Counted from the first letter of the stretch, positions 8,010 to 16,691 are shown. The stretch is 64,000 bases of DNA from Sphaerobacter thermophilus DSM 20745 (GCF_000024985.1 NC_013523.1:1798001-1862000), one strand, 5' to 3'. Translations and numbers: made by a program. Notes: a model not told the origin generated them from the sequence alone.

Positions 8010-10001
8010 ATGAGCGTATACACTGAGCAGTTTGATGTCATCGTCATTGGAGCCGGCCACGCGGGCTGTGAAGCCGCGCTCGCCTCGGCGCGTGCGGGTT
8101 GCACGACCCTGGTCCTGACACCGAACCTCGACCGGATCGGCTTCATGCCGTGCAACCCGTCAATCGGCGGCCCCGCGAAGGGCCATCTTGTGCGTGAGGT
8201 CGATGCCCTCGGGGGCGAGATGGGACGCGCCATCGACCGCACCGCCATCCAGATCCGCATGCTCAACACGAGCAAGGGCCCGGCCGTCCAGGCTCCTCGG
8301 GCACAAGCCGACAAGATGCTCTACCCGATGGCGATGAAGGAGGCGCTGGAGCGCCAGCCGCGACTCACCCTGCGGCAGGAGGCCGTCACCGATATCGAAC
8401 TGGTCACGGCCGGGGGGCGCCACCGGGTCCAGGCCGTTCGCACGGACGCCGGGAACCGCTACCTCGCGGGCGCGGTCGTCGTGACCGCCGGCACCTTCCT
8501 CCGCGGCCGCATGATCGCGGGAGAATGGCGCGCGGCGGGCGGCCGGGCCGGTGATCCAGCGGCCACCGCCCTCTCCGCCTCACTGAGCGATCTCGGCATC
8601 CGCCTTCGCCGGCTCAAGACCGGCACGCCACCCCGCATCGACGCGCGCAGCATCGACTTCAGCAAGGCGGAGGTACAGACCGGGAGCGATCGGCCGCTCT
8701 GGTTCAGCTTCGACGGTGCCCAGGGACGGATCGAGCGGCTGGAGTTGCCGCCCCTGCCGATCTACCCCGGCATCACCGACGGCTGGCGGGTACAGATGCC
8801 CTGCTACTTGATCCACACCAACCCCGCCACCCACGACATCATCGCGGCCAACATCGACCGCGCACCGATGTTCAACGGCACCATCCAGGCGGTCGGCACG
8901 CGCTACTGCCCCTCGATCGAGGACAAGATCGTGCGCTTCCGCGACAAGCCGTCGCACGGCCTCTTCCTGGAGCCGGAGGGCTGGCGGACGACCGAGGTCT
9001 ACGTCCAGGGTGCCAACACCAGTCTGCCCCAGGACGTCCAGCTCGCGTTCCTGCGGACGATCCCGGCCCTGGCGGAGGCGACCATCACCCGCTACGGCTA
9101 CGCCGTCGAGTACGACGCGATCGACTCGTCCGAACTGACCCGCACCCTGGCCGCGCGGCGCGTCGACGGACTCTTCTTCGCCGGGCAGGTCTGCGGCACC
9201 TCCGGTTACGAGGAGGCAGCGGGTCAGGGAATCGTGGCCGGCTTGAACGCCGCCTGCTTCACCCAGGGCGCGGAACCGCTCGTGCTCCGGCGCGACCAGA
9301 GCTACATCGGCGTGATGATCGACGACCTGACCACCCAAGAGTTCGTCGAGCCGTATCGTATGCTCACCTCGCGTGCCGAGCACCGACTGCTCCTGCGCTG
9401 TGACAACGCCGAGGCTCGCCTGTCGGACATCGCCTATCGCTTCGGCCTGATCTCGCGGGAGCGCTGGGAGGCCGTGCAGGCGGAAAGCCGCATCATCACG
9501 GAGACTCTGGCGCGGCTCGCCGCCCACCACCTCTCGATGAATCCGCGCACGGCGGAGGCTCTGGAGCGAGCCGGATTGCCGCCGCTGGCGCGGAACCAGA
9601 CCGCGCTCGACTACTTGCGGCGGCCGGAGGTGCGCTACGAGGCACTGGCGAGCGTCCTGGAGGCGCTCGGCGCCGACAGCCTGTCCGTGCCATCCCGGCT
9701 GGCCGAGCGGATCGAGGTTGAGGCGCGGTACGAGGCGTATATCGAAAAGGAACTCGCGCGCGTCGAGCGGATACGCCACCTGGAGGAACGACCAATCCCC
9801 GACGGGATCGATTACACGGCGCTGGCGGGACTGCGTAACGAGGCGCGGGAGAAGCTGGCGCGCTTCCGCCCGGCAACGCTGGGTCAGGCCAGTCGCATCG
9901 CCGGCGTGACGCCCGGCGACGTGGCGGTGCTGATGGTGCACCTCGAACGGGGCGCGGCGAGCATCGAGGAGCGACCCGCGGTCGTCCCGCGGCAGCGCTA
10001 G
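8010..10001 (+). CDS. mnmG: tRNA uridine 5-carboxymethylaminomethyl modification enzyme MnmG (GidA)
   Basis: A 663-aa protein, close to the usual 620-650. The N-terminal FAD dinucleotide motif is VIVIGAGHAGCEAALASARAG. The GidA signatures GPAKGHLVREVDALGGEMG and CGTSGYEEAAGQGIVAGLNA are present. With MnmE it makes the wobble-uridine modification in several tRNAs, in the cytoplasm. No mnmE is adjacent. The start is ATG 8010, where homology begins. A promoter lies directly upstream and no ribosome site is visible, implying a leaderless mRNA. Confidence 0.96.
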   Translation: MSVYTEQFDVIVIGAGHAGCEAALASARAGCTTLVLTPNLDRIGFMPCNPSIGGPAKGHLVREVDALGGEMGRAIDRTAIQIRMLNTSKGPAVQAPRAQADKMLYPMAMKEALERQPRLTLRQEAVTDIELVTAGGRHRVQAVRTDAGNRYLAGAVVVTAGTFLRGRMIAGEWRAAGGRAGDPAATALSASLSDLGIRLRRLKTGTPPRIDARSIDFSKAEVQTGSDRPLWFSFDGAQGRIERLELPPLPIYPGITDGWRVQMPCYLIHTNPATHDIIAANIDRAPMFNGTIQAVGTRYCPSIEDKIVRFRDKPSHGLFLEPEGWRTTEVYVQGANTSLPQDVQLAFLRTIPALAEATITRYGYAVEYDAIDSSELTRTLAARRVDGLFFAGQVCGTSGYEEAAGQGIVAGLNAACFTQGAEPLVLRRDQSYIGVMIDDLTTQEFVEPYRMLTSRAEHRLLLRCDNAEARLSDIAYRFGLISRERWEAVQAESRIITETLARLAAHHLSMNPRTAEALERAGLPPLARNQTALDYLRRPEVRYEALASVLEALGADSLSVPSRLAERIEVEARYEAYIEKELARVERIRHLEERPIPDGIDYTALAGLRNEAREKLARFRPATLGQASRIAGVTPGDVAVLMVHLERGAASIEERPAVVPRQR

Positions 10002-10022
10002 CGAGAGCACAGGGACACCTGC

Positions 10023-10754
10023 ATGCGCATTCTGATCATCTCAGACGTCCACGCTAACCTCGTCGCGCTCGAGGCGGTACTCAGCGACGCCGGGCGGGTG
10101 GACGACATCTGGTCCCTGGGCGACATCGTCGGCTATGGTCCGCGGCCGCGCGAGTGCGTGGAGCTGGTACGGGTGCTCGCGCCCAACATCAGCGTCATCG
10201 GCAACCACGACTGGGCGTGCATCGGGCGCCTGTCCCTGGACGAGTTCAATCCCGTCGCGCGCTTCGCCAGCTACTGGACCACCATGCAACTCCAGGCCGA
10301 ACACCTCCAGTACCTGGAGTCGCTCCCCAACCGCATGATCGACGGCGACTGGACGGTCGTGCACGGCAGCCCGCGGCATCCCATCTGGGAGTACATCTAC
10401 AACGCCCGCATCGCCGCATTGAACTTCCCCGCATTCGATACGCCGCTCTGCTTCGTCGGGCACACGCATGTGCCGCTCTATATCCGGGAAGACGAGGCCC
10501 TGTCCAACGTCGCCCCGCACCACCCCAACGACGGCGAGGTCCTCGATGTCTCCAGCGGCCGCTACATCATCAACCCCGGCGCCGTCGGGCAGCCGCGCGA
10601 CGGCGACCCCCGCGCGTCGTACGCCATCTTCGAACCCGACGCCCAGCGCGTGACCTTCCACCGCGTCGAATACCGGATCGCCGACACGCAGGCGCAGATG
10701 CGCGAGGCCGGCTTGCCTGAGTCGCTTGTCACACGCCTCGCAGCGGGGGTATAA
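10023..10754 (+). CDS. Calcineurin-like metallophosphoesterase
   Basis: A 243-aa protein with the complete metal-binding set: IISDVHANLVAL (DxH), SLGDIVGYGP (GD), VIGNHDWA (GNHD), VVHGSP (H) and FVGHTHVP (GHTH). The C-terminal motif INPGAVGQPRDGDPRASYAIF is typical of the YfcE/diadenosine-tetraphosphatase-like bacterial group. Cytoplasmic phosphodiesterase or phosphatase of unknown substrate. It starts at ATG 10023, 21 nt after the mnmG stop, so it is likely in the same transcript. Confidence 0.87.
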   Translation: MRILIISDVHANLVALEAVLSDAGRVDDIWSLGDIVGYGPRPRECVELVRVLAPNISVIGNHDWACIGRLSLDEFNPVARFASYWTTMQLQAEHLQYLESLPNRMIDGDWTVVHGSPRHPIWEYIYNARIAALNFPAFDTPLCFVGHTHVPLYIREDEALSNVAPHHPNDGEVLDVSSGRYIINPGAVGQPRDGDPRASYAIFEPDAQRVTFHRVEYRIADTQAQMREAGLPESLVTRLAAGV

Positions 10755-10793
10755 GCCATGCGTCGAGGTATTGCCTTGCCGCCGTCGTCCGCG

Positions 10794-10822
10794 TTGCGCG
10801 GCGCCGTGTCGTGGGGCATACT
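10794..10822 (+). promoter_or_regulatory. Possible promoter of the uspA-trkA cluster
   Basis: TTGCGC (10794-10799) and CATACT (10817-10822) with a 17-bp spacer. It would give a leader of roughly 60 nt before the universal stress protein gene. Each box has mismatches. Confidence 0.4.
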
Positions 10823-10869
10823 ACCGGTTCACGGCGGCTCAAACACGGCCGGCGCGGTGTTGACTGGTA

Positions 10870-11340
10870 TTGTGGAGGGTACTCACCCTGGATCGCACCG
10901 TGGTCGTCCCTGTTGATGGGGGACCCGCTGACTTTCCCAGCATCGATCTGGCCTCGGCTCTCTCAAACCGAACCGGCCGCATCCATTTGATCCTGGTGTA
11001 CGTCGTGGAAGTGCCTCAACGTTTCCCGCTCGACGCCGACCTCCCGGAACTGATCGCGATCGGCGAGGAGGTTCTGCAGCGGGCGGAGGACCACGCGCGG
11101 GAACGCGGGGGCCACCCGTGGGCAAGCGTGACCACGACCTTGCTCCAGGCCCGGCTGGCAGCGGCGGCGATCGTGGACGAGGCCATCGAGCGGGGCGCCG
11201 ACACGATCATTCTCGGAACGACCAACCAGCGCCGCTACGGCGAATTGACACAGGGGGACGTGGCACCCTACGTTCTCGACAATGCCCCGTGCGATGTCAT
11301 CCTGCTGCGCATAGCCGGGGAGATTGGGGAGGCACGATGA
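10870..11340 (+). CDS. Universal stress protein (UspA family)
   Basis: About 150-156 aa. The N-terminal strand RTVVVPVDGGPADFPSIDLA and the C-terminal motif DTIILGTTNQRRYGELTQGDVAPYVL (nucleotide-binding region of the Usp fold; close to G-x2-G-x9-G-S/T) are followed by CDVILLRI. The role of such proteins is usually stress signalling or ATP sensing. The start is uncertain: TTG 10870 lacks a ribosome site, whereas CTG 10888 lies 8 nt after GGAGGG and would give the usual short N-terminus. The stop overlaps the ATG of the next TrkA-N gene, linking it to potassium-uptake regulation. Confidence 0.78.
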   Translation: MWRVLTLDRTVVVPVDGGPADFPSIDLASALSNRTGRIHLILVYVVEVPQRFPLDADLPELIAIGEEVLQRAEDHARERGGHPWASVTTTLLQARLAAAAIVDEAIERGADTIILGTTNQRRYGELTQGDVAPYVLDNAPCDVILLRIAGEIGEAR

Positions 11341-11756
11341 GAATCCTCATCGTCGGCTGTGGGCGCGTCGGCTGGCGCCTGGCGTCCGACTTCACGGCTC
11401 AGGGACACGACGTCGTGGTGGTCGACATCAAGCCGCATGCGTTTCGGCAGCTACCCGAGGAGTTCCCCGGGCGCGTGATCGTCGGCACCGGCATCGATGA
11501 GGACGTTTTGCGCTCGGCCGGAATCGAGCACGCGGACGTGTTCGTCGCCGTCACCAACGACGACAACACCAACATCATGGCCGCCCAGATCGCCCAGAAG
11601 ATCTACCATGTCCCCCGCGTGGTGCTGCGGGTCTATGACCCCGTGCGGGCGGAGATCTTCCGCGACCTCGGGCTCACAGTGGTCTGCCCGACGACGACCG
11701 TCGCCGGTCTGATCGAGGAGCAGGTCCTGGCGGGCGCGGCGTCGCCACAGGGCTAG
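11337..11756 (+). CDS. TrkA-N (RCK_N) domain protein, single domain
   Basis: A 139-aa protein made of one Rossmann-type RCK_N domain. The NAD-binding motif is VGCGRVGWRLA at residues 6-16, and a downstream acidic residue in VVVVDIK binds the ribose. Such domains gate Trk/Ktr potassium channels. It lacks the RCK_C domain found in its neighbour (11791-12447), so the two may form a split regulator pair for a channel encoded elsewhere. The ATG (11337) overlaps the stop of the UspA-like gene. Confidence 0.88.
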   Translation: MRILIVGCGRVGWRLASDFTAQGHDVVVVDIKPHAFRQLPEEFPGRVIVGTGIDEDVLRSAGIEHADVFVAVTNDDNTNIMAAQIAQKIYHVPRVVLRVYDPVRAEIFRDLGLTVVCPTTTVAGLIEEQVLAGAASPQG

Positions 11757-11790
11757 CGCGGGGAGCGCAGGCAGGCACAGGAGCGACACC

Positions 11791-12447
11791 ATGTACATCA
11801 TCGTCGTCGGGGGCGGGAAGGTCGGCTACTACCTCACAAAGACCCTGGTCCACGAGGGGTACGAGGTCTTCCTGATCGAGAAGAACCCGATCAAGTGCCA
11901 GATCTACGCCGAGCGCTTCGGTGCCGTCGTCATGCAGGGGGACGGCGCCGAGGCCGCGATCCTGGAAGCCGCTGGGGCGGGTCGCGCCGATGTCGTCATC
12001 GCCGTCACCGGTGACGACGAGGACAACCTCGTCATCTGCCAGATGGCCAAGGAGCGCTTCGGCGTCGCGCGGGTCATCGCCCGGGTCAACAACCCCAAGA
12101 ACGAGGAGCTGTTCCGCAAGCTGGGCATCGACGTGACCGTGAGCCAGACCAACGTCATCCTCAGCATCATCGAGCAGCAGATCCCGGAGCGCCCGTTTGT
12201 CCATCTCCTCGCGCTGCGCCACGCCGACCTCGCCATCGTCGAAGCCAAAGTGTCCGACGACTCACCGGTGGTCAATCAGCCGATCGAGCGCATCCAGTTC
12301 CCGCCGGAGGTCAACGTCACGGCAGTCCTCCGCGCTGGGGACCTGATCATCCCCACCGGACAGACCGTGATCCGCGCCGGCGACGAGATCATCGCCGTCA
12401 CGAAACGCGAGCGCGAAGAGGAACTCCGGCACCTCTTGGTGGACTGA
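11791..12447 (+). CDS. trkA: TrkA/KtrA-type potassium uptake regulator (RCK_N + RCK_C)
   Basis: A 218-aa protein. The RCK_N domain (residues 1-135) has VVGGGKVGYYLTKTL and a following LIEKNP. The RCK_C domain (about 140-218) has VSDDSPVVNQPIERIQFPPEV and a final AGDEIIAV. This is the typical 2-domain KtrA/TrkA length. It is a cytoplasmic regulator that binds NAD(H)/ATP and opens a membrane K+ channel. No trkH/ktrB is in the window. It starts 34 nt after the single-domain paralogue, with GGAGCG upstream. A palindromic repeat element follows. Confidence 0.9.
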   Translation: MYIIVVGGGKVGYYLTKTLVHEGYEVFLIEKNPIKCQIYAERFGAVVMQGDGAEAAILEAAGAGRADVVIAVTGDDEDNLVICQMAKERFGVARVIARVNNPKNEELFRKLGIDVTVSQTNVILSIIEQQIPERPFVHLLALRHADLAIVEAKVSDDSPVVNQPIERIQFPPEVNVTAVLRAGDLIIPTGQTVIRAGDEIIAVTKREREEELRHLLVD

Positions 12448-12470
12448 GATACTGGCCGAACAGTCGGTCT

Positions 12471-12618
12471 GCGCCCGGGGTAAACCCCGGGCTGAATCTG
12501 TCGGTAAGCCCACTTGGCCACACGGGGGCGGAGCCGATTCGGCAGCCCAGGAGACGCGCTGCCCCAGCCCCTTCAGTGGGCTTTTCCTACTCAGCCCGGC
12601 GGCTTTAGCCCCGGGCAC
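12471..12618. repeat. Interspersed palindromic element, family A (copy 1)
   Basis: About 148 bp with imperfect terminal inverted repeats. The left end CGCCCGGGGTAAACCCCGGG and the right end, read in reverse, GTGCCCGGGGCTAAAGCCGC are followed on both sides by GGGCTGA and a GCCCACT segment. It contains no gene and lies between trkA and the convergent hxlR gene. A second copy of the family is at 63528-63703. It resembles a MITE or large REP-like structure. Confidence 0.7.
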
Positions 12619-12700
12619 GTGCCACCGCACGGGATCCGCACCGGGCAAGCGCCGCCACGTGAGCCCCTCTGAGGCACCCCACCAGCCACGGGTCCGGGGG

Positions 12701-13462
12701 CTACGGCTGCTCCGGCACCGCCGGGCCCGCATCGGGCGATGCCAGCGCCGCCCAGGCTATGCCGGGGTCGAGGAGGTGATCGATCTCGCCCGGACGACCA
12801 TAGCGGGTGAACTGCGTGACGCCGAGCCAGTCCGGGAACTGCCGCACCAGCGGGCGCGGCCCGTCCACCTGGAGGCGGCCCGAGCGCATCGCCGCCCGCG
12901 GTTCAAGCTCCCCGAGGATGATGGCGGCTAGCGTCGGTGCGTCCGCGGTCACCCACAAGTCGACCGAGAACCCTTCATCGCGGAAGCACAACTCGACCCC
13001 CGTCCGCCGCAGGATCAGCCACCAGGCGTGCAGAGGGTCATCACGCAGGTCCACCCGGACCACAACCGTCTCCGCGGGGAGCCGCTCGACCCGGATATAC
13101 CGGTGCAGGAACCACAGCACCGACGGGGGATCCAGATCCTCGGCACGCAGCCGCCCCAGCGCCCAGCGATAGCCCCAGCCTCCGAGGAGTTCGACAACCG
13201 TCCCGAGTTCACGCCCGGCCGGGGTCAGGTGGTACTCGAAGCCGTGCCCATCCCGCGCCGGCCGGCGCTCGATGATCCCCTCCCGCTCCAGCGACCGCAG
13301 CCGCGTCGCCAGCAGGCTCTGTGAGATGCGCGGGATGCCCCGCTGGATCTCGGCGAACCGGTGGCTGCCGCAGAGCATCTCGCGCAGGATGAGCGGCGTC
13401 CAGCGCTCGGCGAAGATCTCAGCCCCCTTGGCGATCGGGCAGAACTGGCGGTAGCGCGTCAT
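12701..13462 (-). CDS. HxlR-family transcriptional regulator with C-terminal sterol-carrier-like domain
   Basis: A 253-aa protein. Residues about 8-100 are a winged-helix HxlR domain (CPIAKGAEIFAERWTPLILR, then RISQSLLATRLRSLEREGII), including the early Cys that can sense redox or quinones in the family. HxlR proteins are usually about 110-130 aa; the additional 130 residues (VDLWVTADAPTLAAIILGEL) resemble an SCP2-like small-molecule-binding domain. It is divergent from an FAD-linked oxidase, with an inverted repeat in the intergenic region, so it probably controls that gene and itself. Confidence 0.85.
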   Translation of the reverse strand: MTRYRQFCPIAKGAEIFAERWTPLILREMLCGSHRFAEIQRGIPRISQSLLATRLRSLEREGIIERRPARDGHGFEYHLTPAGRELGTVVELLGGWGYRWALGRLRAEDLDPPSVLWFLHRYIRVERLPAETVVVRVDLRDDPLHAWWLILRRTGVELCFRDEGFSVDLWVTADAPTLAAIILGELEPRAAMRSGRLQVDGPRPLVRQFPDWLGVTQFTRYGRPGEIDHLLDPGIAWAALASPDAGPAVPEQP

Positions 13463-13523
13463 CGCGGGACCCCTCTCCCACCGCTGGCGTCACTCCAGAA
13501 ATCATACTAGCGACCGCCATAGT

Positions 13524-13544
13524 CTACTGCTATCACCACAGTAG
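13524..13544. promoter_or_regulatory. Candidate operator between hxlR and the oxidase
   Basis: A 6-bp perfect inverted repeat CTACTG (13524-13529) / CAGTAG (13539-13544) with a 9-bp spacer, in the 119-bp gap between the divergent genes. The centre-to-centre spacing is plausible for a dimeric winged-helix regulator. Confidence 0.4.
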
Positions 13545-13581
13545 TGGCAATGATCTTACGCACATAGAAAGAGACGGGGCT

Positions 13582-15012
13582 ATGGCGACGAAACGTGCGA
13601 CAACTGCGGCTGCGATGCCGGTACCGACCACACCGGCTGCGAGCGCTCCCTGGAATACCCTGCAGGACCAGCTCAGGGGCGAGGTGCTGCTGCCCTCTAC
13701 TCCCGGCTTCGATGCGGCGCGCGCCCTCTGGAACGCCATGATCGACAAGAGACCGGCCGCTATCGCGCGCTGCACCGGCGTGGCCGACGTGCTCGCCGCG
13801 CTGCGCTTCGCCCGCGAGCGGGATATCCCGCTGGCCGTGCGTGCCGGCGGGCACAACGTCGCAGGTACGGCCCTGCGGGACGACGGCCTGGTGCTGGATC
13901 TCTCTCGCATGAAGGGAATCCGTGTCGATCCCGCGGCGCGAACGGTTCGCCTGCAACCCGGCATCCTCAACGGGGATCTCGACCACGAGACTCAGGCATT
14001 CGGCCTCGCCGTCACCAGCGGGATCGCGTCGACTACCGGCGTTTCGGGCCTCACCCTCGGCGGCGGCATCGGCTGGCTCATGCGCGCCTTTGGGCTCACA
14101 TGCGACAACCTCCGCACTGCCGATGTCGTCACCGCCGACGGTGCCTTCATCACGGCCAGCGAGGAGGAACATCCTGATCTCTTCTGGGCGCTCCGGGGTG
14201 GCGGCGGGAACTTCGGGGTCGTGACCTCGTTCACGTTCGCTCTCCAACCGCTCGGCCCGACCGTCCTCGCGGGAGCGATCGTCTTCCCCGCCAGCGCGGC
14301 GGGCGAGGTGCTGCGTTTCTACCGCGACTACATCGAGGAAGCACCAGATGCCCTCGGGACGATCGTGCTGCTCCGACACGCGCCGGAGTCCCCGTGGATT
14401 CCGTCCGAGCACTGGCGCAAGCCGGTGGTCGCCATCCTCGCATGCTACGCAGGTAACATCGCCGAGGGAACAGAGGTACTCAAGCCGCTCAAGGCGTTCG
14501 GGTCGCCGATCGCCGATATCATCCAGCCAAAGCCCTACACGCTCCACCAGCGGATGTTCGACGCCTCGGCACCGCCGGGTTTGCGCTACTACTGGAAGTC
14601 GCACTACCTCAGCGGGTTGAGCGACGACGCGATCGACACCCTGCTCGCACGCGCGTGGCGCACCTCATCGCTCCGCTCCTACACCGTCGTTGCCCGGGTG
14701 GGTGGGGCGGTCAGCCGGGTGGCCGAGTCGGCGACGGCCTTTGCCCACCGCGACGCCCAGCACGTGCTGAACATCAACGGTGTCTGGACCGACCCAGCGG
14801 AAGACGCGGAGCACATCGAGTGGACGCGGGACATGTTCACGGTGATGGAGCCCTTCTCCACCGGCGGGGTCTACGTGAACTTCCTGGGGAACGAGGGTGA
14901 GGAACGCGTGCGCGCCGCCTACGGCACGAACTACGACCGGTTGGTTGAGGTCAAGCGGCGCTATGACCCCGACAACGTGTTCAACATGAACCAGAACATC
15001 GTGCCGGGCTAG
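13582..15012 (+). CDS. FAD-linked oxidase of the berberine-bridge (BBE) type
   Basis: A 476-aa protein. The FAD-binding domain has AVRAGGHNVAGTALRDDG, where the His is the expected covalent flavin site. The second cysteine anchor seen in bicovalent enzymes is absent (TGVSGLTLGGGIGWL), so attachment is likely by His only, as in 6-hydroxynicotine oxidase. The C-terminal BBE motif is FNMNQNIVPG. Such enzymes oxidise alcohols, amines or sugars with O2. No signal peptide is obvious. It is divergent from the HxlR gene, its likely regulator. Confidence 0.88.
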   Translation: MATKRATTAAAMPVPTTPAASAPWNTLQDQLRGEVLLPSTPGFDAARALWNAMIDKRPAAIARCTGVADVLAALRFARERDIPLAVRAGGHNVAGTALRDDGLVLDLSRMKGIRVDPAARTVRLQPGILNGDLDHETQAFGLAVTSGIASTTGVSGLTLGGGIGWLMRAFGLTCDNLRTADVVTADGAFITASEEEHPDLFWALRGGGGNFGVVTSFTFALQPLGPTVLAGAIVFPASAAGEVLRFYRDYIEEAPDALGTIVLLRHAPESPWIPSEHWRKPVVAILACYAGNIAEGTEVLKPLKAFGSPIADIIQPKPYTLHQRMFDASAPPGLRYYWKSHYLSGLSDDAIDTLLARAWRTSSLRSYTVVARVGGAVSRVAESATAFAHRDAQHVLNINGVWTDPAEDAEHIEWTRDMFTVMEPFSTGGVYVNFLGNEGEERVRAAYGTNYDRLVEVKRRYDPDNVFNMNQNIVPG

Positions 15013-15089
15013 CGCCGGGTGAGCCATCGCAGGGGGACCGACTGGGCGGCCCGCGTCCGCTTGAAGCGCGGCGCGGGCCGCCACGTCAC

Positions 15090-16385
15090 CTAGGGATAGA
15101 TCCCGCGGACGCGGGTGAACTCGGCCACGCGCTGGATCGCCCGGACCAGGGCGGCAGTGCGCAGCGGTACGTGGTACTGCTCGGCCGCCTCGTGGATCGC
15201 CATGAACGACTCGATCATGATGCGCTGCAGGCGGCTGTTCACCTCGTCCTCGGTCCAGCTAAACGACTGCAGAGCCTGGACCCACTCGAAGTAGGACACG
15301 GTCACCCCGCCCGCATTCGCATAAATGTCGGGGAGCACGATGATGCCGCGGTCGTAGAGAATCCGGTCGGCGTCGGGGGTCGTCGGACCGTTCGCCGCCT
15401 CGGCGATCAGGCGAGCCTTGATGCGCGGCGCGTTCTCCTCGGTGATCTGCTCCTCGAGTGCGGCCGGAACGAGGATGTCGCAATCCAGTTCCAGCAGCTC
15501 CTCGTTCGTGACGTTCTCGGCCTCGGGGAAGTCGACGATGGTCTGCATCTGGCGCTTGTAGGCCAGCACCGAGGGGATATCTAGGCCATTGGGGTTGTAG
15601 ATCCCGCCGTGCGAGTCGCTCACGCCGATGACCCGACACCCGATGCTGTGCAGGATCTGGGCAACCGTGGAGCCGACGTTGCCGAACCCCTGGACGACCA
15701 CCCGCTGTGAGGGCAGGTCGATATCGTAGGTTCGACAGGCCTGCTCGATGGCGAACACGCAGCCGCGGCCGGTCGCCTCCAACCGTCCAGCCGAACCGCC
15801 GAGCAATAGCGGCTTACCGGTCACCACCGCCGGGACCGCGACGCCGCCATGGTGCATGCTGTAGGTATCAAGGATCCAGGCCATGACCTGGGGATTGGTA
15901 TTGACGTCCGGAGCCGGGATATCGCTGTGCGGCCCGAGCAGCATCGAGATCTCGGTCGTATAGCGCCGGGTCAGATTCTGGAGCTCGTTCTGCGACAGCA
16001 CCTTCGGGTTGACCCGGACGCCGCCCTTGGCACCCCCGTAAGGGAGCCCGACCACGGCGCACTTCCAGGTCATCCACATTGCGAGGGCCTTGACCTCGTC
16101 GAGCGTGACGTCCGGATGATACCGGATTCCGCCTTTGGACGGTCCCGGTGCGATGCTGTGCTGAACGCGATAGCCGGTGAAGACCTGGACGGTGCCGTCG
16201 TCCATTTCCACCGGGAAGTTAACCGCAAGCTCCCGCTTACAAACGCTGAGGATGCGCCGCATGTCGTCATCCAGCCCGATGACATCCGCGGCCGTGTTGA
16301 ACTGCTCAACCGCGATGTCATACAGGCTGGGAGCGGGCTGGTCGTGTGCGGGACTGTCGACTAGCACCTTCGTCCCTCCGTCCAT
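15090..16385 (-). CDS. gdhA: Glutamate dehydrogenase (Glu/Leu/Phe/Val family)
   Basis: A 431-aa protein of normal hexameric GDH length. It has PSKGGIRYHPDV, the catalytic-Lys motif LPYGGAKGGVRVNPK, the substrate motif DIPAPDVNTNPQ and the NAD(P) motif GFGNVGSTVAQ. It interconverts glutamate and 2-oxoglutarate plus ammonium in the cytoplasm. The cofactor (NAD or NADP) cannot be called with confidence. It is a single gene, convergent with the oxidase. The first Met at 16385 lies just upstream of the homologous region. Confidence 0.94.
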   Translation of the reverse strand: MDGGTKVLVDSPAHDQPAPSLYDIAVEQFNTAADVIGLDDDMRRILSVCKRELAVNFPVEMDDGTVQVFTGYRVQHSIAPGPSKGGIRYHPDVTLDEVKALAMWMTWKCAVVGLPYGGAKGGVRVNPKVLSQNELQNLTRRYTTEISMLLGPHSDIPAPDVNTNPQVMAWILDTYSMHHGGVAVPAVVTGKPLLLGGSAGRLEATGRGCVFAIEQACRTYDIDLPSQRVVVQGFGNVGSTVAQILHSIGCRVIGVSDSHGGIYNPNGLDIPSVLAYKRQMQTIVDFPEAENVTNEELLELDCDILVPAALEEQITEENAPRIKARLIAEAANGPTTPDADRILYDRGIIVLPDIYANAGGVTVSYFEWVQALQSFSWTEDEVNSRLQRIMIESFMAIHEAAEQYHVPLRTAALVRAIQRVAEFTRVRGIYP

Positions 16386-16446
16386 CTGTCACGGCCTGGC
16401 ACCGCACGCGACCTGCCGCCGGACCCACCGTCAGACCGGATCATCA

Positions 16447-16513
16447 TCATCCCGAGCGGAGGTGAAGGACCGGACCCCGCTTCCGATGCTCCTTCGCTAC
16501 GCCCGAGATGACG
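16447..16513. repeat. Interspersed inverted-repeat element, family B (copy 1)
   Basis: Arms of about 22 bp. ATCATCCCGAGCGGAGGTGA at the left matches, with mismatches, the reverse of the right end (GTCATCTCGGGCGTAGCGAA). It lies in the 306-bp gap between gdhA and gatB. The remaining sequence of that gap holds only the gatB terminator. A decayed relative is at about 37018-37085. Confidence 0.55.
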
Positions 16514-16661
16514 ATGGCTCGATCCGTCCTACGTCCCCACCCTTTGATGCTGGCGGGCCGGCGATACGCCTCCCGCCAGCGCGACCGGTCTGCGCGGTCC
16601 CTCCAGTTGCGTCGAGGCGGGCATCTGCCCGCACCGTCTCCGATTATCCGATTAGTAGAAA

Positions 16662-16687
16662 GAGGCCGGGAGTACCCGGCCTCTGTG
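16662..16687 (-). terminator. gatB terminator
   Basis: A 9-bp perfect stem GAGGCCGGG / CCCGGCCTC with a 4-nt loop, 8 bp after the gatB stop. In the leftward direction it is followed by TTTCT. Confidence 0.75.
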
Positions 16688-16691
16688 AACC

